DNA from: Pelargonium nanum
Taxonomy: Eukaryota; Streptophyta; Magnoliopsida; Geraniales; Geraniaceae
NCBI GenBank assembly: GCA_036897485.1
Contig: JAYMTF010000775.1
Location: 1-30,389, forward strand
Reading direction: 5' to 3'
DNA length: 30,389 nt
The position numbers and the translations under genes are program-made. Below, in pieces: positions 12,601 through 22,900 of this stretch. Below the pieces are notes generated by a model. That model worked only from the letters and a program-made list of their open reading frames with translations. It was not told the origin of the DNA and did not search any database. The first letter of the stretch is position 1; each line of letters starts with the position of its first letter.

Positions 12601-13667
12601 CCCGCCCTTATGTACATTATACAGGAATTTATATCCCGGATCGCTCTTAATAGTAGTTATTTACTGACTTATTCATTGTTAACAAAATACTCCGAATTGA
12701 AAAAAATCAACAGAATTTTACAGGCTGCAGTAGCCCCTTTCATCAAGCAAGGCTGGAGGTACGAAGATTAATAAACCGGATCCTCTTCGTAGAAAGTAAA
12801 AAGTTTATTTATTAGAATATTGAGTATCTTCTTTTGGCAAGATTCAAAATATGCTCAGGGTCAGCGTCCCCTTAGATTTACGCTATATCTCTATAAAAGA
12901 AGTAAATCTAAATTAACTTTAAATGGATTCTGAAAATCATAGACAAGAAGAAAAGCAAGCTGCTCTTTATGTGAGCTATCCAGGACTTTTGCCTATATCC
13001 TAAAATTGCACTAACTGGAAAATATCCGTATATATGTGACGAAAGTTCACAGGGCATATTGAGCATTCCTGAAAATTATTCTATATAATATATAACTTCC
13101 ATTTGCGCCTAACTGCATACCCAGTTAATTCTAGCAACTTTATGTTCACATAGTACGCACTACCTATATAGTTGAGGGTTCAAATCGTGATAAACCAAAG
13201 AATTACTTTCTAATATACTATGAGTAACAAGCATCGAAATAGCCTATAACTTGTGCTTCAATCGACTATAACTAAATATAAAAACCTATAGATAGACCAC
13301 ATTCCACTTGAAGAGCCCCAATATTTAGATATTTAAGTGATTACCTTTGCGGTTACCCAAATATTCTAAGGGGTTTCTGAAATCTTAATAAAGAGCTTTC
13401 CTATAGCTATACTGAGGATTCTCTCTAGTTCTAGCTTTTTATAAAAAGGGGTCTTAATCTAATAATATCTAACTTAAGAATAAATAGGACTTGTCCAGGC
13501 TCTATAGCAGTCCGCAGTCAATACACTAACAAATAAAAGATCTTATATTTTCGGTTATTATCAGAACCTCATTTAAGGATTACATATACCCAAGGCATTC
13601 CCTTATTCCAAGATCTGTAATATAAAAGACTCAAAAGGGCGTTCACTCATACAGAGCACATACACGC

Positions 13668-13691
13668 ATCTTACTACTATGGTAGTAGGAT
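13668..13691. repeat. Perfect 10-bp hairpin, tetraloop TATG
   Basis: Bases 13668-13677 pair with 13682-13691 over ten positions (one T-G wobble), closing a four-base loop TATG. It is one of the longest uninterrupted stems I found. No T-run follows, so it is not a typical intrinsic terminator. Roughly one stem of this quality could arise by chance in 30 kb, so function is unproven. Confidence 0.4.
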
Positions 13692-13700
13692 CCAGATGTC

Positions 13701-13732
13701 GTAAAATCGCTACTACTAATGAGTAATTTTAC
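13701..13732. repeat. 7-bp inverted repeat beside the 10-bp hairpin
   Basis: GTAAAAT at 13701-13707 pairs exactly with ATTTTAC at 13726-13732 around an 18-base loop. It starts nine bases after the preceding hairpin, and its loop contains TACTACTA, which repeats the left arm of that hairpin. The pair could form competing structures in RNA. The short AT-rich stem is weak evidence by itself. Confidence 0.25.
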
Positions 13733-15362
13733 ATAAAGATTTAGGGGCCCTTAGGTTTTCATGATTTAAAGGAAAATTATTGAAGAGGAATTATACAAAC
13801 TAGAAACTTAAAAACGGATAGGCTCCGGTGTTAAAAATAACAATAGGAAGCAAAAGCACTAACCAAGCGGCTTAGATGACTTAAGGATACTTTTCCAACC
13901 GGCATGTCATAGAGTGTAGTTCCTCTTTAATTTGTGTGTAAAGGCTTCATTAAAGACCCTCCTTCATTAACTTCATCATGACTAAAGTATGCAGTTTCGC
14001 TACAAACCTAGAAGAGTACGATTGGAGTCTTACAAGAACAGGAAATGCATCAGTAAGAGTTCGCTTAGTTTTAATATCTGATTATACATGCACAAAATAT
14101 ATATTAAAAGTCGTATATTTCGGAGGAATATCTAAAAGAAAAGGTACATAAAATGGGAATCCTAGAGTTTCGTACTTATAACAATACGGAATCAACCCAG
14201 TTATGAAAACAGTTACTCTTTTGTAACACATAATCCAAATAATTATACCTTACACCTGGAAACATAACTGGTTAGAAAAAGAGATCGAGAGTTCCGTTAA
14301 TTCAACAAGGGAAGTACTTAATCTAGTATTTAGTAAGAAGGTTATTCTAGTGATTTTTTTGCTACCTTTTCTAATATGGAGGGTCCTTGTCTTTATCCTC
14401 CATTATATTTATATACATCATATATCAGAACTTCTAAAAAAGGGGTTGTTACTACTCCGGGTAAAGTCTCTTTCAATAAGTAGTACTCTTAATAAGTTTT
14501 ATTAGTATCTCAATCCCTTAAAATAAATAATTTTATAGAACTCTTACTCCTTAGAGAACCCCTCAGAATATTCGACTCGTATAAGTTTCCTTATAGAAAA
14601 CATAGCTTATCTTATATATATACTGGTCTTTATTACCCTGTAATGACCTAACACTTTAGAAAATCTGGCTCCTTTATTACATTATTTATAGAGCTTCTTA
14701 GTACCATTCCTGAAACAGAGCAAGCTTAGTTATAGTATATAGCTCTGAAGGAAGAGAAGAGGAAGAAGGACTGGCAACCGCTTACTTTAAAGAAGGATTC
14801 TAGTTTAAGTGAATGTTATTTGTCTAGTTGATTCGGTTCCTAAGTTTCTTATTGGTGCGCTTTTTAAAGAAGTAAACTCTTGTCTTGTGACAGGGAAGCC
14901 TTAAAAAATTACAAGTTTTTTGTATTAGGAGACGGTTTGAACCGCTGACCCAAGTATTTTAAGTCCCCTGTTATAACCAATTATTTTTAGAAGGATATAT
15001 AATCAGTACACTCTACTATTTTAAACCTGTAGAAATATTTATCAAGCAAAAGTATGCCCTTAGGGCTAACCCTCTCTAGTATATCTTGCACTTATACCGG
15101 AATCCTATACTGTTTATACTAAATAAAGTAGAGTGCGGATCCTACACCCTCCTAAAAGAAGTTTTAGTTAATAAATTATATAGTAGTGTTGTTTTAATTA
15201 GATACTTGTTAAGGTATATCCCTCCACAAAGTGTCTCTTAAGATTGAGCTAAGCAGACACTGTCATCAATGAAATAAATGTTTTATTCTATCTAAGTGAT
15301 AGAGTACGCGAAGGAATTGAACAAGTATGGAATAAACAAGACATATCTGAGATCGCTTACTT

Positions 15363-15434
15363 TTGCATAAGAGGTTTCGAACCCTTGAATGTTCCTAGTT
15401 GAAACCTGCGGTCTACCAACTGAGCTATCTTAGC
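15363..15434 (-). pseudogene. tRNA-like relic, identity unclear
   Basis: The minus strand reads GCTAAGATAGCTCAGTTGG, a classic tRNA 5' half with D-arm, and later GGGTTCGAAACC, a T-arm core. Total length is 72, as for a normal tRNA. The D-stem GCTC/GACC has one mismatch, the T-stem AAGGG/CCTCT has one mismatch and one wobble, and the acceptor strands GCTAAGA and TATGCAA barely pair. No proper anticodon stem forms. A loop reading GTTTCAA would give TTC (Glu), but the flanks do not support it. It is broken or mosaic and I do not assign an amino acid. Confidence 0.4.
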
Positions 15435-16004
15435 CTCTGGATAGTTCTAATAACTTGAATTCAGTAGGATATACGGTAAAAAACCCTAATTGAAATCCAT
15501 GTATATTTAAGTTATTTCATTCCCCATAGCAAATCCTACCCCTAATTGCTAGCAAGCCCGTCCTATCTAAATAAATGGATCTTCTTAATAATAAATATTA
15601 TCAGAACAAAAACCTATTTGTGGATAAAGAAAAAAGATCCTAAATAGAATCCTTATCCCTTATTTATTATTCTAAATTTGTTTTGGCTGCTTATTTGAAT
15701 CTTTCAACTTGTAAAGGGCCCCTAGAATTATTAGAATCTCAGGATTCAAAAAATATATGAAATTGTGAATTGTTATGAATTCTTATTAAGATAGAGCAAA
15801 ACGCCCAGACGACGAGCTCTTTTAAAAGTGCCGATCCAAGATAAAATGTTAAACCAAGTTTAAGTTTTTTGCTCGAAATATTTTAACTCAAGGTACTCGT
15901 TATTTTTGGCTATGCTGAATAAAAGAGAGCTTTCGTAATTAAGTAAATGTTCATGAATTAAGGAATTAGTCTAGCAAGCTTGGGAATAAGAAGTAAATTT
16001 GTTA

Positions 16005-16035
16005 CTGGTTTAGATCAGAAACTGATCTTAACTAG
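16005..16035. repeat. Long hairpin, 13 pairs, AAA loop
   Basis: AGATCAG at 16012-16018 pairs with CTGATCT at 16022-16028 around the loop AAA. After one T-T mismatch, CTGGTT at 16005-16010 pairs with AACTAG at 16030-16035, one pair being G-T. Thirteen pairs with a three-base loop make this the most stable-looking stem in the window. It lies about 75 bases upstream of a T-arm-like word. No T-run follows. A processing or protection hairpin is possible, and so is chance. Confidence 0.45.
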
Positions 16036-16255
16036 AAAGCGCGGGCTATATAGCTAGGTAGTGAATACTCAATTTGTGATGGTAAAGTTCAGTTAATTTT
16101 TACAGATGGAGAGGGTTCAAATCCCCTAGAACTAAAGAAAATAACAAACATTCTTTTTATAAAAGTCTTTATCTCGTGTTAGAAAGTGGAAAATTCTTTT
16201 GTATTCTAAGGTTACTATCGATTGGTTTGGTCCTTATCCAAGCTCCGCAAGATCT

Positions 16256-16276
16256 CCTCTCCCCTCCAGGGGGAGG
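16256..16276. repeat. GC-rich hairpin with one bulge
   Basis: CCTC at 16256-16259 and CCCC at 16261-16264 pair with GGGGGAGG at 16269-16276, leaving T16260 bulged and a four-base loop TCCA. Eight pairs, nearly all G-C, in an AT-rich background make this compositionally distinct. It resembles the compact GC clusters of some mitochondrial genomes in form only. Confidence 0.4.
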
Positions 16277-16882
16277 TGCTTATCTTATTCTTCGTTTCCA
16301 AAAACTCTATATAGATATAGTTCTCATATATAAAATCTGTCTCTTAAATTCCAGTACTTTTTAGTAATTTTTATAAAAAAGGTGTTTCTTTTGAATATAA
16401 CCTTCGTATTAGTTTATTGATCTCGACAAAGGTAATTACTTTGATATGCTTCGACTCTTATTGCGCAGGCTCCATTCCAAACAAGTTTGTTAAAAAAGCT
16501 TTGTCTTTCATTTCTTTCTATTTTTAATTTATACAGAATCCTTAAATACAACCTTATGCTTTTTTGGATGGTTCAGTTCACTACGAAAATAAGAACGACT
16601 GGAAAAAGTAGGACTATCCCAGATAAAATTTGAGCTAAAAACATTACGTCTAAGTATCACAGGGATTATAACCCCACCCTTTACTCAACTACTACCGCGG
16701 GAAACTCCTTTAACTTTTTGAAGTTATATTCTGTATCCCTTATTCACCCTCCTTCAAAGGAAGTTGAGTCTCAAATCTAATCTTATATATGTCGATTTTT
16801 TAATTAATAAGTAGAACCTAATAACTTTATATACATTATTCTATACTTTTGTTACTAAGAACGTCTAGTGTAAGGTAAGACT

Positions 16883-16952
16883 TGGTATAGCAGGATTTGA
16901 ACCTGCGACCGTTAGTCTAAAATTAGAAGATTATATTCAATAGGATATTCCA
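16883..16952 (-). pseudogene. tRNA-like relic with perfect T-arm
   Basis: On the minus strand the T-arm GCAGG, loop TTCAAAT, CCTGC is perfect and is followed by TATACCA. That 3' strand pairs with TGGAATA at the 5' end at six of seven positions, giving a 70-base element. Between them I find no D-stem, no GG pair in a D-loop, and no anticodon stem. The middle contains TCTAATTTTAGA, which folds on itself instead. The two ends look like tRNA of organellar type while the interior does not. A tRNA lacking its D-arm is possible in some mitochondria, but the missing anticodon stem argues against function. Confidence 0.35.
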
Positions 16953-19900
16953 GCCATTTTTCATGACTTTAAAACTCTTGTTTTATCCTTATTATCACCG
17001 GGGGACCGCTTTTCTTTAATTTTTGGGCTCTAATTTCTTTTTAAAAATCCTATTATAAAGCCAGCCAAGCTTATCCTATAGTAAACTATAAAGTCTCCAC
17101 GTATATCCAGACTGGATCGAGACACCACAGAATGATTAGGTTTTTGTTATTGGAACCCTTTTACGAGATAGATTAGTAGGGAGGTAACCGCGCTTAGGTA
17201 CTTAATAGTTTTCAAAGCTATATGCATAAGGAGCATAAGCTCTTTCCTATTAACTCGGTTATGTTTTACTAAACCAAAGAGTTTCCCTGGGAGCGTCTTT
17301 GACTGAAAAAAAGTATCCGAGATCCCGTGTGCAATAGCTAGAAGTTCTTCTATACTTCGGTCTTACTCTAGTAATTTAGTGTTTTATACCTTAAAGACTT
17401 AACTTCCTTGTGGCATAATAAGTTAGTTAGTTTTTTAGGTAGTCCAGTACCTTGTTCCAGCAATTATAAGAATTCATTTAAATTTATATCTGTGGTTTAA
17501 TAATAACTGTTGTCTAATTGTATGTGTTTCTGGATCTTTTCTAGTTTTTGGAACTTTTGCTAATCCTTGAGACAATGTAGAACTAAAAAGCTTGCCGCTT
17601 TCGTATGAAAAACCTCTCCAGTCCAGGTATCTTATTAATTTTGAAAAGTACTCTGTTAATGAGTATTTGCACAAAGGTATACTCTTATTACTTCGGCGTA
17701 TACTAGTCAATTTAACTGCTATTCGATAGTCCAGGAGTCACGCTATTCTTTCAAAAGCTATTTCCCTTTTTTTTACTAGGCTGGAAATCTAGACCTACTC
17801 TAATTTAGTACAAATTTTTAGCGATGAAAGGACTACTACATGATTAAACCAACCTTTTATCCTGGGAGCCCCTATTATATATACGGTATTATAAAGAATT
17901 TCAACAGACGAGCTAAAACTAAGATAGAGACGAAGACAAAGAACTTTTAATTCGCTTTCATAGTTTTTTGACTGACCCGACAATTCTCAAAAATCTCCTA
18001 CCTTATAAATCCTGTGTAAAATAAATAGGATAGAAATCTTTATTAAGGATTGTACAAAACCCTAGAAATATGCCTACTGTAAAAAGCCCAATAACCTTCA
18101 ATATAAAGTCCTTGTTTTTTTTTAGCAAGACCTCTTATTGTAATCATAAAACTAACTATTAGATACACGAGAGACAAAAAAAGCTATTACATATGTCAGT
18201 AATAGGCCTTAGCTTTAGTAAAAAGAGTTGAACCCTGTGGGTCTTTTCCTTTTCGGCTTTGGTTTTTGAGAATTTTCTTGTCGATAGTTAGAATAGAATT
18301 CTTTACTATGTCGGCTTAGTTGTTACAAAATCTATTAGAGGACCCTTTTTGTCTCGTTTTAGTTTCTATTAAGCACAGGGGATTCTTAGGTATTCAGTAA
18401 AACTTAGGAGAACCAGAGAAAAGTAGAATAGTAGTAGATTGCAATTCCTTTTAGTAGCCCCACTACTCAGATATAATTTCCGTTGTTGGTTAGAGCAAAG
18501 AACATAAAAAGGATCCTCGGGAGGTTCGAATCCCCTTATAATGGGAAGAGTCCTAAAAGATAGTAACTAAGCAGGTACAGTAATCTATGTTTTATGTATA
18601 CAACAGGCTTATATGAGTTTCTAGAGCTTTCTAGGCCTAGGCCAGCTCCTCTAAAAATGGGGTAGTTATAGTTGAGTTGTGTTGAAGGCGTTAATATAAC
18701 TACGTGTGCTTTTATTAAGATTTATTTTAGTCGTCACTTACACTTTTAACTTTGCTTTAATTCTTCCTTATAAAAAGGAATTGGTATACGAAAAAAGATT
18801 TATGTGTTAGAGCGAACCCGCCCTTCTTATGTAGAAGCTTGCCATCATTTATTTATATTATTCATTTTTCTAAATATGAATTTGACCCGCCTAAGGTATA
18901 TGACTATAAATAAGCAACTCTTTTAGGATAATTACAGAGATAACTAGAGCATTACACGGGATACCTTGTCTTTGCTAGCTAGAAAATGTTAATACCGGGA
19001 ATACTAATCAATAGTCGCTTTTCATAATACTCATAACCCGAGCAATTTATCAATATGGGATATTCATAACCTATAAAAAAACTTACTCAAGCTAAAGAAA
19101 GATAGGAAAAACCTATAAGCTTGTTTTCTCCTAATTTTGAGTAATAGAACAGTGTTGAATAAGGAAATTTACGAACTAATAAGAAAGTAGATCTTTTAAA
19201 GAGCTCGGCTTCTGATCACCAGAAAAATATCCTAGTATACAATCAAGGGGGTCTCAAAGGGTATTTCTAGTTACTCCCATACGATAAAAGAAGGGGAACT
19301 AAACTAAAGACTTTCTTTGATTGCTGCACTACTTAAAACTCAGACGAAGTCTGTTTATTGAAATATAGTAATTTCTAGGAAAAGTTTATAGATGATGATA
19401 GGGCCAAGTATAGGACCTACTCTCGTTTACTATTATTCCTATTAGTGACAAACCCTTGGGTAGAAGCTTTAGTACTGTATAACAGGAGTTTCGGCTTAAT
19501 ATGTGTAAAGAGCTCTTGAACGCTCGTGTATCCTTTTAATTATATGGACTTTCTATACTTATTTGTTCCTTGACTTTTATCATCTAAGTTACTCCTAGAT
19601 ATTGAGTATTCTTTTTACTAAAAAAGGGATATTCCTATAAATCATATAAATATTTGCAAGCGGAATTCCAAAAAACACCTAAAGAGACTGCCTAACTAGT
19701 GATAACTAGCTTTACTTAATTCTTTAACAACTTTCCTAATATCCGGGGATCAAAAACCTGGAAACACAGGAACAAGCAACTCCTAGAAAATAGCTTACAG
19801 AACTCCAAAACCAGTAACTTTCAAACAGAATTTAAGACGACTTGAACCTACGACACTTAAAAAATCTTAGGTAAAAAAGAGGAGCCCCCTTACCGGAGGT

Positions 19901-22900
19901 AGTCAACTAAAAACCTATGAAATTCCATAGATTCAAGGACCTCTTTTAACCTCTTAGAACCTGTTATTTAGAATTAGAATTGAGAAAGGATGCGGAGGGG
20001 ATTAAAGACTTAAGCGAAGAGGCACTTATTGAAGGAAAGACTGAGAAAATATGTATCCTCGGAAAGAGTGTTTTATCTGGTTTCTTTTCTCAAAAGTAGA
20101 GAGGGGCCTTAAAAGTGACATATAATTCACAGGTTTTAGTACCCTAGGTATACCGGATATTAGGCTTTTTTAGGAGATACATATAAAACTCTTGTTTTTT
20201 CTCTCTGTAAGTGAGTATATTAATAAGAGAGCCCTAATTAAGTTTAGAGAAAAATAAGCGAATAATAACTTCATTATAAAATTCTTTTTCAGGGTCGTGT
20301 ATTAAGAGTTAATAAACAAACACTAGAAGGATACCTTTATATTAAAAATTCTGGAATTTTCAAGCTTAGGGGTTCAAACTTTTTACTACACTCTTGATGA
20401 GTATTAGTTTTAATGGTTTATCAAATAGAATTATAAAACTGCTTTTCGGTAAATTCTCATTTTTAACTAATATAGTTTGAAGTTCAATTAGAGGTTTTTA
20501 GTTAAGGACGGCGGGTGTAAGTGTCCGAGATTTACGTTCCTTATTAGGTAGTAGAAACCCTACTTTACAGAAGTAATATTCAGGACAGGTTTTAATTTTT
20601 GATATTAAGGATGCTTCAATACTAAGGTCCCGGGGTACTCAACAACCTTTAACTAGAAAACTTTAAAAACCCTTGTTAGTCTACTCATTTTTGATATATC
20701 TATTCTTACTATATTTTATTCTGCACACCTTTCTTTTTGGACATGCTTCCTAGACTACACCCTATTTTAATTAAACACCTATAGAGGCCCGCTTGAGTAA
20801 ACCGATTCCAGGGCCTTTTTCCGTAACCTATAACGCGACTTAGTACACCTTTATTATGATTCATTTCGTCATTTTACTAGGGTTTTCTATACTTTCTCGT
20901 TGTCTGCTAAACCCAAGGCCAAGGATAGAGTTTGAAAATGTCTAAATCCCCATTTCTTTACTTTAGTAAATTTTTAAGTTTTACTAGTTTCTAAACACAT
21001 CCAAGAAAGCACCCGAATAAAGAAACCCCTTTTTAGGCCAATTCCAAAGAAATATGTTTAAATTATCCCCGATTTTTTAGGTTCTTGGCACAAATACCCT
21101 AGTTAGAATCCCACACTTTGCTTTAAAAGTACTTACTATAAAGGGGAACCCTGGTAAAATGAAAGAATTTTATAGTCCGAAAATTTGTTATCACGAATGA
21201 ACGTGGTATAATTCTTACTAAAGCTACACAAGCAGCAACCCGTTTTAAAAAACTAGTGAAAGGCTTAGGTTTGCAGCAAAATATAGAGTTTTCAAATACA
21301 ACTAAAGAGTCTAAAAAGCGCTAATATAAGTAATCGAGAAAACTCTTTTTCTCTTTATAAGGTCGTTACCTAGAATATTCATAGATAAAAACACCTCTTC
21401 CTGCTTTGAACTTTTTTATAGAGCCAGCAAAACTTTCCTTAATTATAGGAATTGAAAGCTTTAAATAGCATAAATTTAAATACAGCGGAAACCCCCTGAA
21501 GCAGGTTACTATCTTTTCCAGAGGGTCTCCAGCAGTTTCTTGACCTAGGTATTCTCTTATCAATATCAAAACTGCTTCGGGAGTTCAAAAAACAAGGGGT
21601 AAACTTAAACTTAATTAGTAAGTAAGATGTCTAAAGGGGCTTCTACTAGGAGACACCCGGAGATAATTTGATATATTATTTCATACATTTTTTACAAAGC
21701 ATGCTAAAAAAAGAGGGGCTAAAAGAGAGAGTTTGGTGCATAATAAGATTCTCTCTAAAAACATTGTTAGACTTGGGCGATTCGTGCTTGTCAACTAAAT
21801 GGATTTCGGGAAGACTCCGCAGTAGATGTCAGAAAAAAGGTCAGCAGTTCTCAAGTTATAGTACTTTTTGTTACTCCTCTGTTGAAAATCCTTTGGAAAG
21901 GGGGTTCTGAAAAGAACTTTAAAAAGGTGTGGAGCTGGCGCGTATTATAAGGGTGCTAAGATACAGGGAGTCCGTTTATTGGGATGCCGCCTTTATTTTA
22001 TTCTACTTTTCTAAAAAGACAGGGTTATAAGCTTAGTCAAATAGGTGTAAGAAATTCATTATTTCTCCTCCAGGTCATAGTCATAGAAATTCAGTTGTGC
22101 CGCTGCTGAGTTTTGAACCGGGAAAAGTATCCATTTTACTGACTGCCGTAGTTTTTCTACAAAATAAGTACATTTTGCGTTTTTTGGTTTGGAAAGAAAT
22201 TGAGGGCTCCTTATTTTTTTATTGCTATATCCAGGTAAGTACTGCTCTTTTTAGTCCCCAGCGATTTAAGATTTAAGCCCTAACTTAGCCGGTATTCCTA
22301 ATAGAGCCCCGCTAGTTATCGAGCCTTTTTAATGAGCTAAAGCTCCTAATATACCGCGGTGGAGCCTACAAAAAAAGGTTGCCCAGGGCTCTCTATAACT
22401 AATAATAATTATATCACCGAAAGTAGAATTCTATCTACGTTATTTCATTTTCCATACTGGAATGCGTTTCCTTATTATATCACTAAACTCTCCAACTCTT
22501 ATAAGATTTTTTATTCATTATACATTATATAAAGGACTTTTACCTCGCTATGTGCTGTATATATTACAATTTAAGGTAAAGTAAAGACTGAAGCTCAATT
22601 TTATTGTAAGCAAAAAGATTTATCATTTTTATAAAGAAGTTAGTGTATTTAAGGTGTAATCCTGTTGTCTATTGCCTTATATTCGATTTATTTACTCACT
22701 ATGTAATGTAGACACCCATAGTTGGACTATAACCTACAGCCCGGTAAGTATCTATATACTAGCTGTAAGCTTAGCTTATATCACTATTTCAGTATTATGT
22801 TATGTCAAAGGACCTCTTTATGATAGACTTCACCCTTAATAGCTAGAGCTCTACTAAAGGCTACTAAATTAAAATATTATGACTAGAATAGAACTAAAAC

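Larger units (their letters stand above)
9699..15362. other. Long non-coding stretch, no gene recognised
   Basis: About 5.7 kb without a recognisable gene. The open frames at 11042-11254 (70 codons, GTG start) and 12574-12771 (65 codons, ATG start) look like no known family and are of chance length. T-arm-like words occur near 13171 (plus, GAGGG then TTCAAAT) and on the minus strand at 14933-14944, where CGGTT and AACCG flank TG, followed by CTGACCC. Neither has a full cloverleaf around it. Hairpins at 13668-13691 and 13701-13732 are listed separately. GGATCC words lie at 11021, 12778, 13688 and 15137. Confidence 0.6.
15435..16882. other. Non-coding stretch between two tRNA-like relics
   Basis: About 1.4 kb with no recognisable gene. 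An open frame at 16176-16364 (62 codons) has no known motif and is interrupted in sense by a GC-rich hairpin, so I do not call it. A T-arm-like word on the plus strand at 16111-16127 (GAGGG, loop TTCAAAT, CCCCT) pairs only partly and has no matching acceptor or anticodon stem upstream. Two hairpins at 16005-16035 and 16256-16276 are listed separately. Confidence 0.55.

Noticed and set aside
12574-12771. 65-codon ATG frame with a plausible helical tail
   Set aside because: Chance length, no motif, no upstream signal.
16062-16134. Possible plus-strand tRNA ending in a TTCAAAT T-loop
   Set aside because: The T-stem pairs only partly, and no matching acceptor or anticodon stem exists in the 72 bases upstream.
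18485-18540. D-arm-like and T-arm-like words in series, a possible tRNA
   Set aside because: No anticodon stem between them, the T-stem has a mismatch and a wobble, and the acceptor strands are uncertain.
21668-21910. Longest frame in the window, 80 codons with a TTG start
   Set aside because: Shorter than the expected chance maximum, with an unusual start and no recognisable domain.
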